A DNA stretch of 64,000 nucleotides from an uncultured Prevotellaceae bacterium (GTDB lineage Bacteria; Bacteroidota; Bacteroidia; Bacteroidales; Bacteroidaceae). The notes under the pieces are model-generated. The model had not been told where the DNA came from, did not search any database, and saw nothing but the letters and a program-made list of their open reading frames with translations. Each line of letters begins with the position of its first letter. The first letter of the stretch is position 1. The DNA is taken from NCBI GenBank assembly GCA_902770635.1, contig CACXTX010000002.1:45463-109462 (forward strand), given 5' to 3'. The translations under genes were made by a program, and so were the position numbers. Positions 8,108 to 17,356 of this stretch are shown piece after piece.

Positions 8108-9823
8108 ATGGAAGAAATGAATGTTGCTGCAAACGAAGAGAAGAAAAGTTTGAGTTTCGTTGAGCAGATGGTTAAAGAGGATTTAGCAGAAGGCAAAAAT
8201 GGTGGACGTATCCAGACTCGTTTTCCGCCAGAGCCTAACGGATATATTCACATCGGTCATGCAAAAGCAATCTGTATGGACTTCGGTGTGGCTGAGAAAT
8301 TCGGAGGCATCTGTAATCTGCGCTTTGATGACACAAATCCCACCAAAGAAAATACGGAATATGTGGAGAATATCATGAGCGATATCAAGTGGCTCGGGTT
8401 CCACTGGGAGAACATATATTATGCTTCCGATTACTTTGACAAGTTGTGGGACTTTGCCATCTGGCTCATTAACAAAGGGCTGGCCTATGTGGACGAACAG
8501 ACCTCAGAACAAATTGCCGAGCAAAAGGGAACACCCACCCAGCCTGGACGCCCTAGTCCCTTCCGCGACCGTCCCATTGAGGAGAATCTTCGTCTGTTCA
8601 ACCACATGAACACTCCGGAAGCTGTAGAAGGAAGTATGGTGCTACGTGCCAAACTGGATATGGCCAATCCCAACATGCACTTCCGCGACCCCATCATCTA
8701 TCGTATTATCCAGATACCCCACCATCGCACAGGCACCAAGTGGCACTGCTACCCCATGTACGACTTTGCCCATGGGCAGAGCGACTATTTCGAGGGAGTT
8801 ACCCACTCTATCTGTACCTTGGAGTTTGTGCCTCACCGTCCACTTTACGACAAGTTTGTTGACTACTTACAGGAGAAAGAAGGAAAGCAGGACTATCGTC
8901 CTCGCCAGATAGAGTTCAACCGACTGAACCTGACTTATAATGTGATGTCGAAACGTAAATTGAAGGCGCTGGTTGACGAACATCTGGTGAACGGCTGGGA
9001 CGATCCCCGTATGCCGACCGTATGTGGAATGCGCCGTCGTGGTTATTCAGCCCAAAGTCTCCGTAACTTCATCGACTCCATCGGTTATACTAAGTTTGAC
9101 GCCCTGAATGATTATGCACTGTTGGAAGCCAGTGTTCGTGACGACCTGAACAAGAAGGCTTGTCGCGTAAGTGCTGTTCTGAACCCCGTAAAGCTGGTCA
9201 TCACCAACTATCCTGAAGGAAAGACGGAAGAGATGGAAGCTATCAACAACCCTGAGAACGAAGCAGAAGGCACACACAAGATTACCTTTAGCCGCGAGCT
9301 TTGGATTGAGCGCGACGACTTCATGGAAGTAGCTGAGAAGAAATTCCAGCGCCTTGCTCCTGGCAAGGAAGTGCGCCTTAAAAATGCATATATCATCAAA
9401 TGTAATGAGGAGCACCCCTGTGACAAGGATGCCGAGGGCAACGTTATAACCATCTATGCCACCTACGATCCAGAAACGCGTAGTGGACAGCCTGGTGCCG
9501 ACCGTAAGATTAAAGGTAAGACACTGCACTGGGTGAACTGTCAGGATGCCGTAAAGGCCGAGGTTCGTCTGTACGACCGTCTTTTCGCCATCGAGAATCC
9601 TGGTGCTGACGAACGTGACTTCCGCGAACTGTTGAACCCCAACTCTCTGAGAGTGCAGGACAACTGTTATGTAGAGCCCTACCTGAAAGAAAAAAAGGCT
9701 GGCGATTTCCTACAATTCCAACGTATTGGATATTTCACGCCCGATTTGGACTCCACGCCCAATCATCTTGTATTCAACAAGACTGTCGGACTGAAAGACA
9801 CTTGGGCAAAAATTAACAAATAA
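8108..9823 (+). CDS. glnS: Glutaminyl-tRNA synthetase
   Basis: A class I aminoacyl-tRNA synthetase of 571 residues that charges tRNA-Gln. The nucleotide-binding HIGH motif is in PNGYIHIGHAKAI near residue 50 and the KMSKS-like loop is VMSKRKL near residue 280. GlnRS rather than GluRS is supported by the FPPEPNGY and LRFDDTNP context and by the C-terminal anticodon-binding beta-barrels. I start at 8108 because the promoter ends at 8080 and the preceding frame contains only promoter DNA. The stop codon shares a base with the next ATG (TAATG), suggesting coupled translation of the TPR protein. Confidence 0.97.
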   Translation: MEEMNVAANEEKKSLSFVEQMVKEDLAEGKNGGRIQTRFPPEPNGYIHIGHAKAICMDFGVAEKFGGICNLRFDDTNPTKENTEYVENIMSDIKWLGFHWENIYYASDYFDKLWDFAIWLINKGLAYVDEQTSEQIAEQKGTPTQPGRPSPFRDRPIEENLRLFNHMNTPEAVEGSMVLRAKLDMANPNMHFRDPIIYRIIQIPHHRTGTKWHCYPMYDFAHGQSDYFEGVTHSICTLEFVPHRPLYDKFVDYLQEKEGKQDYRPRQIEFNRLNLTYNVMSKRKLKALVDEHLVNGWDDPRMPTVCGMRRRGYSAQSLRNFIDSIGYTKFDALNDYALLEASVRDDLNKKACRVSAVLNPVKLVITNYPEGKTEEMEAINNPENEAEGTHKITFSRELWIERDDFMEVAEKKFQRLAPGKEVRLKNAYIIKCNEEHPCDKDAEGNVITIYATYDPETRSGQPGADRKIKGKTLHWVNCQDAVKAEVRLYDRLFAIENPGADERDFRELLNPNSLRVQDNCYVEPYLKEKKAGDFLQFQRIGYFTPDLDSTPNHLVFNKTVGLKDTWAKINK

Positions 9824-11250
9824 TGCCATTTAACGAGGACTATTACAACAGCGAGGATTTCAAAGAATTGCTGAACCACTATGAGGCATCCATGAAGGAG
9901 GGAGAACACCCTTTCATGGATGCTGATGAACTTGTAGATATAGCCGACTATTATAATCATTTCGGAAGGAACGATGAAGCCAACGATGTCATAGAGCACG
10001 CCCTGCAACTTTACCCTTATGCCACCTTACCCAATGTCTTCATGGCACGACAAGCGCTGATGGATTGCGACTACGATCTGGCACGTCATTACTCTGACTG
10101 TATTGAGGACCATGACGACCCGGACTACCATTATCTACAAGCAGAGATTCTCATTGCAGAAGGATACATCGACGAGGCAGACAACTACCTTCATAACTAT
10201 GAAAAGTCGGTAGATAGCGATGAATATCAAGACTTCGTCAAAGACTGTGCAAATCTTTTCATTGACTATGGCGAGAGCCAAAAAGCCTATGAATGGATGA
10301 TGCGCAGTCCAGGGGACAACACTGATGATTTCAAGGAGCTGATGGCTCACATTCTGTTCTGTCTTGAGAATTTCAATGATTCCGAACGACTATTCAAAGA
10401 ACTGATAGACAACAATCCCTACTCCTCAAAATACTGGAAGGCTTTAGCAGGCATACAACTGATCAACGAAGATTACAGCAATGCTGTTACCAGTAGCGAA
10501 TATGCCATCGCCATCAATCCAACAGATGCAGAGGCAATACTCATCAAAGCCAATGCGCTGCTAAATCTTGAAAATTATGATGAAGCAGAGAAGTATTACC
10601 AGCGGTATTGCGAGATAAACCCTGGTGATGAGACTGGTCCTTTCCACAGAGGTATGTGTCTAATATTCAAAGGCAAGCATCAGGAAGCACTGGAATTCTT
10701 ACTTCAGGCAGAAGCTATCGCCGAACCAGAATCTCTATACCTCCCACAAATCTATCAGGAGCAGGCCTTCTGTTACAGTTCACTCAAACTGCCACATAAA
10801 GCACTAGAGGTGCTTGACAAGATAGATTCACAGTATAACGACCCCAACAATCTGTTAGTCTTAAAAGGGCATATCCTATTAGAAAATGGATTAAATGAGG
10901 AAGCAGAGGAAATGTGGAAACAAGCTATGATTAACTCCAACTATTCCACAATCATTATGCTACGTATCGTTGTTTCGTTATATGACAACCACTATGTCGA
11001 AGCCTGTTACCATATACTGAAAAAGTCTTTTGAGCATTTTAAAGACGACCAAGACTTCTACCCTCAAGCCTATCCTTATATGGCATTATGTTGTCATGAT
11101 CTTGGATACAAGGAAGAATTCCTTCATTATCTGAAACTGGCTGTCAAGAAGAATCCTCAAAAGACAAAAAGCGCAATAGGCTTTCTCTTTCCCGAGGAAA
11201 TTGACGTAAAAGATTATTATAAATACATGGTTCAAAAAATAAGCGAATGA
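9823..11250 (+). CDS. Tetratricopeptide-repeat protein
   Basis: A 475-residue acidic protein built almost wholly of TPR-like helical hairpins, for example the segment from GESQKAYEWMM onward and the repeat around NPTDAEAILIKANALLNLENYDEAEKYY. There is no signal peptide or membrane helix, so it is probably cytoplasmic and works as a protein-protein scaffold. It overlaps glnS upstream by one base and dedA downstream by four bases (ATGA), so the three genes form a tightly coupled operon. The binding partner cannot be told from sequence. Confidence 0.85.
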   Translation: MPFNEDYYNSEDFKELLNHYEASMKEGEHPFMDADELVDIADYYNHFGRNDEANDVIEHALQLYPYATLPNVFMARQALMDCDYDLARHYSDCIEDHDDPDYHYLQAEILIAEGYIDEADNYLHNYEKSVDSDEYQDFVKDCANLFIDYGESQKAYEWMMRSPGDNTDDFKELMAHILFCLENFNDSERLFKELIDNNPYSSKYWKALAGIQLINEDYSNAVTSSEYAIAINPTDAEAILIKANALLNLENYDEAEKYYQRYCEINPGDETGPFHRGMCLIFKGKHQEALEFLLQAEAIAEPESLYLPQIYQEQAFCYSSLKLPHKALEVLDKIDSQYNDPNNLLVLKGHILLENGLNEEAEEMWKQAMINSNYSTIIMLRIVVSLYDNHYVEACYHILKKSFEHFKDDQDFYPQAYPYMALCCHDLGYKEEFLHYLKLAVKKNPQKTKSAIGFLFPEEIDVKDYYKYMVQKISE

Positions 11251-11867
11251 ATTTCATCACATCACTCCTCAGCAACCTTAATTATGGCACTATCTTATTT
11301 TTAATGTTGCTGGAAAGCACCGTTATTCCCGTGCCATCAGAATTTGTTGTTACACCAGCAGCCTATCATGCAGCTGGTGGTAATCTGAATGTATTCCTGG
11401 TTATTCTTTTTGCCACTATTGGTGCAGATTTGGGTGCATCCATCAACTATATTGTGGCTTATTATGTTGGACGACCAGTCATCTATCGCTTTGCTAACAG
11501 CAAATGGGGAAAAATGTGTCTATTAAACCAAGAAAAAGTTGAAAAAAGCGAACAATATTTCGACAATCACGGTGTTGTCGCAACCTTGACTGGGCGTTTG
11601 ATTCCTGGAATCCGTCACCTGATTAGCATCCCCGCAGGACTAGCCAAGATGAACTATTGGAAGTTTCTGCTCTACACGACTATTGGTGCCGGAGTGTGGC
11701 ATGCTATCCTGGCTGCACTCGGATGGTATTTGCACGCTATTGTCCCAGAAGAGCAATTAAACGACAAAATAGCTGAATATGCCGAATACATTAAGCTCTT
11801 CATCATCGCTTTAGTACTAATTGGCGTCGGATATTTTATTGTTAAGGCATATTTGAAGAAAAAATAG
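11247..11867 (+). CDS. DedA/SNARE-associated family membrane protein
   Basis: A 206-residue polytopic inner-membrane protein of the DedA (VTT) family, with the hallmark segments ESTVIPVPSEFVVTPAA, the glycine-rich GADLGASINY, and TGRLIPGIRHLISIPAGLA. DedA proteins affect membrane homeostasis, and recent work links several to flipping of undecaprenyl phosphate or phosphatidylethanolamine. Which of these applies here is not decidable. The gene overlaps the TPR gene by ATGA, so the two are probably made together. Confidence 0.92.
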   Translation: MNFITSLLSNLNYGTILFLMLLESTVIPVPSEFVVTPAAYHAAGGNLNVFLVILFATIGADLGASINYIVAYYVGRPVIYRFANSKWGKMCLLNQEKVEKSEQYFDNHGVVATLTGRLIPGIRHLISIPAGLAKMNYWKFLLYTTIGAGVWHAILAALGWYLHAIVPEEQLNDKIAEYAEYIKLFIIALVLIGVGYFIVKAYLKKK

Positions 11868-11875
11868 GCATAAAT

Positions 11876-11906
11876 TTTGTTTGATTGCAAAAATTTTGTA
11901 TATTTG
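11876..11906 (+). promoter_or_regulatory. manC promoter
   Basis: TTTG (11876-11879), 19-base spacer, TATATTTG (11899-11906), 26 bases before the manC ATG. It probably drives manC, gmd and fcl together. Confidence 0.72.
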
Positions 11907-11932
11907 CAGGATAATTAGTATAGTATTATATT

Positions 11933-13003
11933 ATGGCAAAAATCAACAACCATCTTGTTATCATGGCTGGCGGCGTAGGAAGTCGCTTTTGGCCCATGAG
12001 TACTGCCGAGAAGCCCAAGCAGTTCATTGACGTTATGGGCATTGGAAAATCATTGTTACAACTGACTGTTGAGCGCTTCCAGACACTGGTTGACGCTGAG
12101 AACATCTGGGTTGTTACCAACAAGAACTATGCAGATACTGTTGCAGAACAACTGCCCGACATGCCTCGCGACCACATCCTTTGTGAGCCCTGCCGTCGTA
12201 ATACAGCTCCCTGTATTGCCTACGTATCCTGGCGTATCAAGTCCAAAGACCCAAAAGCCAATATTGTAGTATCGCCAAGCGATCATGTAGTTATGAACGT
12301 AGAAGAGTTCCGTCGCGTTATCAGCGAATGTCTGAACTTCACCTCTGATAGTGACGCTATTGTTACACTGGGCATGAAGCCCAACCGACCAGAGACAGGC
12401 TATGGTTATATTGAGGCCAATCTGTCAGCTAACTCACTGCGCAACAAAGAGATATTCCGCGTGGATTCTTTCAGGGAGAAGCCCGACTTAGCCACTGCCA
12501 AGCAATATATCTCTAAGAACAATTATTTCTGGAACGCCGGAATTTTTATTTGGAATGTTTCAACCATTGTCAACGCATTCCGCATGTACCAACCCGCCAT
12601 TTCCAAGATTTTCGAAGGCATGCTGTCTATCTATGGAACAGACAAAGAGCAAGAGACTATTGACCGCCTGTTCCCAGAATGCGAGAACATCTCCGTAGAC
12701 TATGCCATCATGGAGAAAGCAGAAGAGATATTCGTTCGTCCTGCCGACTTTGGATGGAGCGACTTAGGCACCTGGGGGTCACTGCAACAACAGACTAAAA
12801 AAGATCTATACGGCAACGCATGCATTGGCCAGGATATCAATCTCTTTGAGACCCACAACTGCATGGTGCACACCACACAAGAAAAGAAGGTGGTCATTCA
12901 GGGACTTGACGGCTATATCGTTGCAGAAAACAATGACACCTTATTAATTTGCAAATTATCTGAAGAACAACGCATCAAGCAGTTCTCTGGACAGGATAAA
13001 TAA
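11933..13003 (+). CDS. manC: Mannose-1-phosphate guanylyltransferase
   Basis: A 356-residue nucleotidyltransferase making GDP-mannose from GTP and mannose-1-phosphate. The N-terminus has the signature [21 protein letters not shown] (slightly degenerate nucleotide loop plus PKQF). The second active-site region is around [18 protein letters not shown]. It is the short form without the C-terminal phosphomannose isomerase domain of bifunctional ManC proteins. gmd and fcl follow, so the product is evidently directed to GDP-fucose for the downstream glycan locus. No phosphomannomutase gene lies in the window. Confidence 0.95.
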   Translation: MAKINNHLVIMAGGVGSRFWPMSTAEKPKQFIDVMGIGKSLLQLTVERFQTLVDAENIWVVTNKNYADTVAEQLPDMPRDHILCEPCRRNTAPCIAYVSWRIKSKDPKANIVVSPSDHVVMNVEEFRRVISECLNFTSDSDAIVTLGMKPNRPETGYGYIEANLSANSLRNKEIFRVDSFREKPDLATAKQYISKNNYFWNAGIFIWNVSTIVNAFRMYQPAISKIFEGMLSIYGTDKEQETIDRLFPECENISVDYAIMEKAEEIFVRPADFGWSDLGTWGSLQQQTKKDLYGNACIGQDINLFETHNCMVHTTQEKKVVIQGLDGYIVAENNDTLLICKLSEEQRIKQFSGQDK

Positions 13004-13038
13004 ATCTGAATTTATTACTCATTCATTACATATATAAA

Positions 13039-14181
13039 ATGGAAAATAAAAAAGTTGCTCTTATTACAGGTATTACCGGACAAGACGGAAGTTACTTGGC
13101 CGAGTTTTTGTTGGAAAGAGGATACGACGTGCATGGCACTATCCGCCGTAGCAGCGTGGATTTCCGTGAGCGCATAGCCCATTTGGAGGGCAAGCCTCAT
13201 TTCCATCTACACTATGCAGATCTTGGCGACTCAATGTCAATACTGGGCGTCATTGGCAAAGTACGCCCAACTGAAATCTACAATCTGGCAGCACAAAGCC
13301 ACGTACAGGTTAGTTTTGACTCACCAGAGTTTACAGCTGACGTTGATGCTGTAGGTGTTTTACGTATTTTAGAGGCAGTTCGCCAGTTAGGACTGACAGA
13401 CCAATGCCGCATTTATCAGGCTTCAACCTCTGAACTTTATGGTAAAGTAGAAGAAGTCCCACAAAACGAGAACACTCCGTTCCATCCCTATAGTCCCTAT
13501 GCTGTAGCCAAGCAATATGGTTTCTGGATTGTAAAAGAGTACCGCGAGGCATATAACATGTATTGTTGCTCTGGTATTCTGTTCAATCACGAATCTGAGC
13601 GTCGTGGCGAGACATTTGTAACCCGCAAAATCACATTGGCTGCAGCCCGTATCAGTCAAGGCCTACAAGACTGCTTGTATTTGGGCAATATGGACAGCCT
13701 TCGCGACTGGGGTTATGCCAAGGACTATGTTGAGTGTATGTGGCTTATCCTTCAGCAGGACAAGCCCGAGGATTTTGTTATTGCCACTGGTGTACAGCAC
13801 TCCGTACGCGAGTTCACTGAACTTGCATTCAAACATGCAGGTATTGAATTGAAGTTCGAAGGCGAAGGTATCAATGAAAAAGGTATTGTTGTCAAGGACA
13901 ATCGCCCCTCCATTCAAGGAGGAGAAGGAGGAGGGTCTCTCGTCGGAAAAACGGTTGTCCGCGTGAGCGAGGATTTCTATAGGCCCACCGATGTAGTAAA
14001 TCTTTGGGGAGATCCTACCAAAGCGAAAGCAAAATTAGGATGGAATCCAAATAAGACATCGTTCGAACAATTAGTAAAACTAATGGTCGAGTCCGATGTG
14101 GCTAAGATTGCCGCAGAGGGCGCTGCAGCAAAGGTTAGGACAAACCTTGCAGAATACCTTGAGAAAGGAATCGTGAAATAA
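13039..14181 (+). CDS. gmd: GDP-mannose 4,6-dehydratase
   Basis: A 380-residue short-chain dehydrogenase/reductase of the extended type that forms GDP-4-keto-6-deoxymannose. The NADP-binding [12 protein letters not shown] and the catalytic set (Ser/Thr and Glu in STSELYG, Tyr-x3-Lys in [12 protein letters not shown]) are present. The loop at about residues 282-305 is glycine-rich and slightly longer than in E. coli Gmd, encoded by a purine-rich stretch near 13912-13940. The stop TAA overlaps the fcl ATG by one base, indicating coupled expression with the next enzyme of the pathway. Confidence 0.96.
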   Translation: MENKKVALITGITGQDGSYLAEFLLERGYDVHGTIRRSSVDFRERIAHLEGKPHFHLHYADLGDSMSILGVIGKVRPTEIYNLAAQSHVQVSFDSPEFTADVDAVGVLRILEAVRQLGLTDQCRIYQASTSELYGKVEEVPQNENTPFHPYSPYAVAKQYGFWIVKEYREAYNMYCCSGILFNHESERRGETFVTRKITLAAARISQGLQDCLYLGNMDSLRDWGYAKDYVECMWLILQQDKPEDFVIATGVQHSVREFTELAFKHAGIELKFEGEGINEKGIVVKDNRPSIQGGEGGGSLVGKTVVRVSEDFYRPTDVVNLWGDPTKAKAKLGWNPNKTSFEQLVKLMVESDVAKIAAEGAAAKVRTNLAEYLEKGIVK

Positions 14182-15380
14182 TGTTAGACAAGAATTCAAA
14201 GATTTATATAGCAGGCCACCATGGATTGGTTGGTTCTGCTATTTGGAATAACCTAAAGACAAAAGGTTATAACAATTTGGTGGGTCGCAGCCACAAGGAA
14301 CTGGACTTGACCGACCAAATGGAGGTCAAAAAGTTCTTCGATGAAGAACAACCCGATGCTGTAGTACTGGCAGCCGCCTTTGTAGGAGGCATTATGGCCA
14401 ACTCGCTATATCGTGCCGACTTCATTATGATGAACATGAAGATTCAGTGCAATGTCATTTCTGAAGCATACGCTCATGGTGTTAAGAAATTATTGTTCCT
14501 CGGTAGCACCTGTATCTATCCGAAGAACGCGCCTCAACCCATGAAAGAAGATTGTTTATTGACATCTCCCCTAGAATACACCAATGAGGAATATGCTATT
14601 GCCAAAATTGCCGGCCTGAAGATGTGCGAGAGTTACAATCTCCAATATGGTACGAATTATATTGCCGTCATGCCCACCAACCTCTATGGTCCTAATGACA
14701 ATTTCCATTTGGAGAATAGCCACGTCATGCCAGCCATGATGCGCAAGATTTATCTAGCCAAACTCATCCACGATGGTGCCTGGGATAAGATTGCCATAGA
14801 CCTCAACAAACGACCAGTAGAAGGCGTCACCGGTGAAGGACTACTCAGCCATCAGCCATCTTACATCTTACATCGAGACGAGGTTTTATCAAAACTAGCA
14901 AAATATGGTATTTTTGATAACCGAGTCGTCCTTTGGGGTACTGGAACACCCCTCCGCGAGTTCCTGTGGAGTGAAGACATGGCTGATGCCTCCGTTCACG
15001 TACTGCTGAATGTCGATTTCAAGGACATCATTGGCATTGAGAAATATTCCTCAGTCCATTACGGAGCCAGTACGGATGGTGCTGTAGACCGTAATCACAG
15101 TGCAGGTCGTGGTGGTGCCATTCCTTCATTGGGAGAAATTCGCAACTGCCATATCAATGTTGGCACCGGTAAGGAACTGACCATCCGCGAGCTATCCGAA
15201 CTGGTCGTAAAGGCAGTCGGTTTCGAAGGTATTGTAGAATTCGACACCTCCAAGCCCGACGGCACTATGCGCAAACTCATTGACGTTTCGAAACTCCACT
15301 CTCTAGGCTGGACACATAAAGTAGATATTGAAGACGGTGTAAGCAAATTATTCGAATGGTATAAAAACTCGTTGAAATAA
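14181..15380 (+). CDS. fcl: GDP-L-fucose synthase
   Basis: An epimerase/reductase of the extended SDR family that turns GDP-4-keto-6-deoxymannose into GDP-L-fucose. The dinucleotide motif is AGHHGLVGSAIW, and the catalytic Ser (GSTCIYP) and Tyr-x3-Lys (YAIAK) are intact. At 399 residues it is clearly longer than the E. coli enzyme (about 320) and, from memory, the 355-360 residue Bacteroides forms. The excess lies in two places: around residues 219-235, where the DNA is a 7-bp repeat array, and around residues 286-318 (the region GASTDGAVDRNHSAGRGG). Both are in the C-terminal substrate domain between conserved blocks, so activity is probably kept. Confidence 0.94.
   Translation: MLDKNSKIYIAGHHGLVGSAIWNNLKTKGYNNLVGRSHKELDLTDQMEVKKFFDEEQPDAVVLAAAFVGGIMANSLYRADFIMMNMKIQCNVISEAYAHGVKKLLFLGSTCIYPKNAPQPMKEDCLLTSPLEYTNEEYAIAKIAGLKMCESYNLQYGTNYIAVMPTNLYGPNDNFHLENSHVMPAMMRKIYLAKLIHDGAWDKIAIDLNKRPVEGVTGEGLLSHQPSYILHRDEVLSKLAKYGIFDNRVVLWGTGTPLREFLWSEDMADASVHVLLNVDFKDIIGIEKYSSVHYGASTDGAVDRNHSAGRGGAIPSLGEIRNCHINVGTGKELTIRELSELVVKAVGFEGIVEFDTSKPDGTMRKLIDVSKLHSLGWTHKVDIEDGVSKLFEWYKNSLK
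14846..14873 (+). repeat. 7-bp repeat array inside fcl
   Basis: Four consecutive heptamers, CAGCCAT twice then CTTACAT twice, encode part of the insertion near residues 222-231 (SHQPSYILH). The period matches the arrays around the four-helix-bundle gene but the sequence differs. Confidence 0.85.
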
Positions 15381-15404
15381 GGTAACCAATTAAATAAAAA
15401 GCCT

Positions 15405-16241
15405 ATGCAACCAATTAAAACCTTAAACGACATGATAGTCTTCCTGCAAGAACGGGGAGACCGCAGACGTGTCGCAGTGGTGTCAGCCAATGATGCCAGT
15501 ACCCGTTATGCAGTAGAGAAAGGTAAGGAAATGGGATTTATTGATCCCATCTATGTTGACGGTGACAGCCCTGAAGAGTGTGCACGCCGCGCTGTTGCCA
15601 TGTGTAAGAGTGGTGAGGCCAATATCCTCATGAAAGGTCTTATCAATACTGATGTCCTACTACGCGCCATATTAGACAAGGAGAATGGCATTATCCGCCC
15701 AGGTCACGTACTGACTCACGTCGCAATGGCCGAAATTCCAAAGTATGAGAAACTGCTTTTCTTTACTGATGCAGCTGTGATTCCAGTCCCCACTCCCACC
15801 CAGCGCCGTCAGCAAATCCACTATATGAATTATGTGTGCCATGCGTTGGGAATTGAGGAACCACGTATCTCGCTCATCCACTGCGCAGAGAAAGTCAGTG
15901 CCAAGGCATTCCCCTATACAGCTGACTATCTTGATATTATTGCTGAGGCACAGACGGGCCAGTTTGGGCGTTGCATAATTGACGGCCCACTTGACCTGAA
16001 GACCTCTCTTGATGCAGTTAGCTTGCACGAGAAGGGTATCCATAGTGTCATTGATGGACAGGCAGATGCCCTTATCTTCCCAGACATCGTGGCTGGCAAC
16101 GTCTTTTATAAGACACTGACGCTCTTTGCTTATGCTAAAACAGCTGGCGTCTTGCAGGGGACACAGTGTCCTTGTGTGGTATCATCACGTGCAGACAGTC
16201 CAGAATCCAAGTACTACTCACTTGCTTTAGCCGCTATATGA
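15405..16241 (+). CDS. ptb: Phosphate butyryltransferase-family enzyme
   Basis: A 278-residue PTA/PTB-family acyltransferase exchanging CoA for phosphate on butyryl (or branched-chain acyl) groups. Family features include ILMKGLINTDVLLRAILDKE and the C-terminal DADALIFPD-like segment (here QADALIFPDIVAGN). Its stop overlaps the start of the butyrate kinase gene (ATGA), so the two form a Ptb-Buk module that makes ATP from acyl-CoA or works in reverse to activate acids. In Prevotella, which mostly makes acetate, succinate and propionate, branched-chain acids are a plausible substrate; that is inference. Confidence 0.9.
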   Translation: MQPIKTLNDMIVFLQERGDRRRVAVVSANDASTRYAVEKGKEMGFIDPIYVDGDSPEECARRAVAMCKSGEANILMKGLINTDVLLRAILDKENGIIRPGHVLTHVAMAEIPKYEKLLFFTDAAVIPVPTPTQRRQQIHYMNYVCHALGIEEPRISLIHCAEKVSAKAFPYTADYLDIIAEAQTGQFGRCIIDGPLDLKTSLDAVSLHEKGIHSVIDGQADALIFPDIVAGNVFYKTLTLFAYAKTAGVLQGTQCPCVVSSRADSPESKYYSLALAAI

Positions 16242-17305
16242 GAATCTTAGTTATCAATCCTGGCTCCACATCTACAAAAATGGCTGTCTACGAAGACGAG
16301 AAACCTATTCTTCTTCGTAACATCGCACATTCCGCTGAAGAATTGGCTCCTTTCGGGAACATTACCGAACAACAGGAGTTTCGCCGTCAACTAGTGCTAG
16401 AAGAACTCAAAGCGGCCGACATCCCCTTGGAATTTGATGCCGTCATTGGACGTGGAGGGCTGGTAAAACCTATCAGTGGTGGAGTATATGAAATCAACCA
16501 ACGTATGCTTGACGACACCTTGCATGGTTGTGTCATGCATAGTCATGCCTGCAACTTAGGATGTCTGCTGGCTCATGAGATAGCTGCTCGAATTCCAGGA
16601 TGCCGTTCCTTCATTGCCGACCCCGGTGTAGTTGATGAGCTTTCACCATTAGCACGTATCAGCGGTAGTCCTTTGATGCCACGCATCTGCATTTGGCATG
16701 CCTTGAACCAGCGAGCTATTGCCCGTCGTTATGCCCGAGGCATTGGCAAGGAATACGAAGAACTGAATCTGATAATATGTCACCTTGGTGGTGGCATCAG
16801 TGTAGCAGCACACGAGAAAGGCAAGGCTATTGATGCCAACAATGCCCTAGACGGTGAGGGACCTTTCTCACCAGAACGTGCTGGCAGCCTTCCTGCAGTG
16901 GATCTCATTCGTCTCTGTTTTAGCGGGAAATACAATGAGGAAGAACTTCTGAAGCGTATTGCCGGCAAGGCAGGGTTGAACGCCCACCTAGGGACAAACA
17001 ACATGCGCGAGATTCTGAAACGCATCCAGCAAGGAGATGAACATGCCCAACTCATTGTGGATGCTATGATTTACCATATTGCAAAAAACATTGCAGCTGA
17101 GTCTGCCGTACTTTGCGGCCATGTCGATGCAATACTCATCACAGGCGGTATGGCCCATTCCGACTATATTATCAGTCGACTACGTAAGCGTATCGAATTT
17201 CTGGCTCCCGTATATACTTTCCCTGGCGAAGACGAAATGGAAGCTTTGGCACTCAATGCCCTTGCAGTATTACAAGGCAAACGAGAGGCAAAACTATATG
17301 AATAA
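16238..17305 (+). CDS. buk: Butyrate kinase
   Basis: A 355-residue ASKHA-fold acyl kinase producing ATP and acid from acyl phosphate. The start at 16238 (MRILVINPGSTSTKMA) gives the canonical N-terminus and overlaps the ptb stop; an upstream in-frame ATG at 16166 lies within ptb. Other motifs are VIGRGGLVKPISGGVYEIN, ICHLGGGISVAAHEKG and CGHVDAILITGGMAHS. A strong terminator follows directly. The dedicated partner is ptb. Confidence 0.94.
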   Translation: MRILVINPGSTSTKMAVYEDEKPILLRNIAHSAEELAPFGNITEQQEFRRQLVLEELKAADIPLEFDAVIGRGGLVKPISGGVYEINQRMLDDTLHGCVMHSHACNLGCLLAHEIAARIPGCRSFIADPGVVDELSPLARISGSPLMPRICIWHALNQRAIARRYARGIGKEYEELNLIICHLGGGISVAAHEKGKAIDANNALDGEGPFSPERAGSLPAVDLIRLCFSGKYNEEELLKRIAGKAGLNAHLGTNNMREILKRIQQGDEHAQLIVDAMIYHIAKNIAAESAVLCGHVDAILITGGMAHSDYIISRLRKRIEFLAPVYTFPGEDEMEALALNALAVLQGKREAKLYE

Positions 17306-17310
17306 AGAAA

Positions 17311-17341
17311 GGAGCGGATTAGAAGATCCGCCCCTTTTTTT
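17311..17341. terminator. Bidirectional terminator between buk and xylB
   Basis: Stem GCGGAT (17314-17319) pairs with ATCCGC (17326-17331), with extra outer G-C pairs, followed on the plus strand by a run of T (17335-17341) and on the minus strand by a T-rich stretch. It lies between two convergent genes. Confidence 0.85.
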
Positions 17342-17356
17342 AGTTTGTCCTACAGC

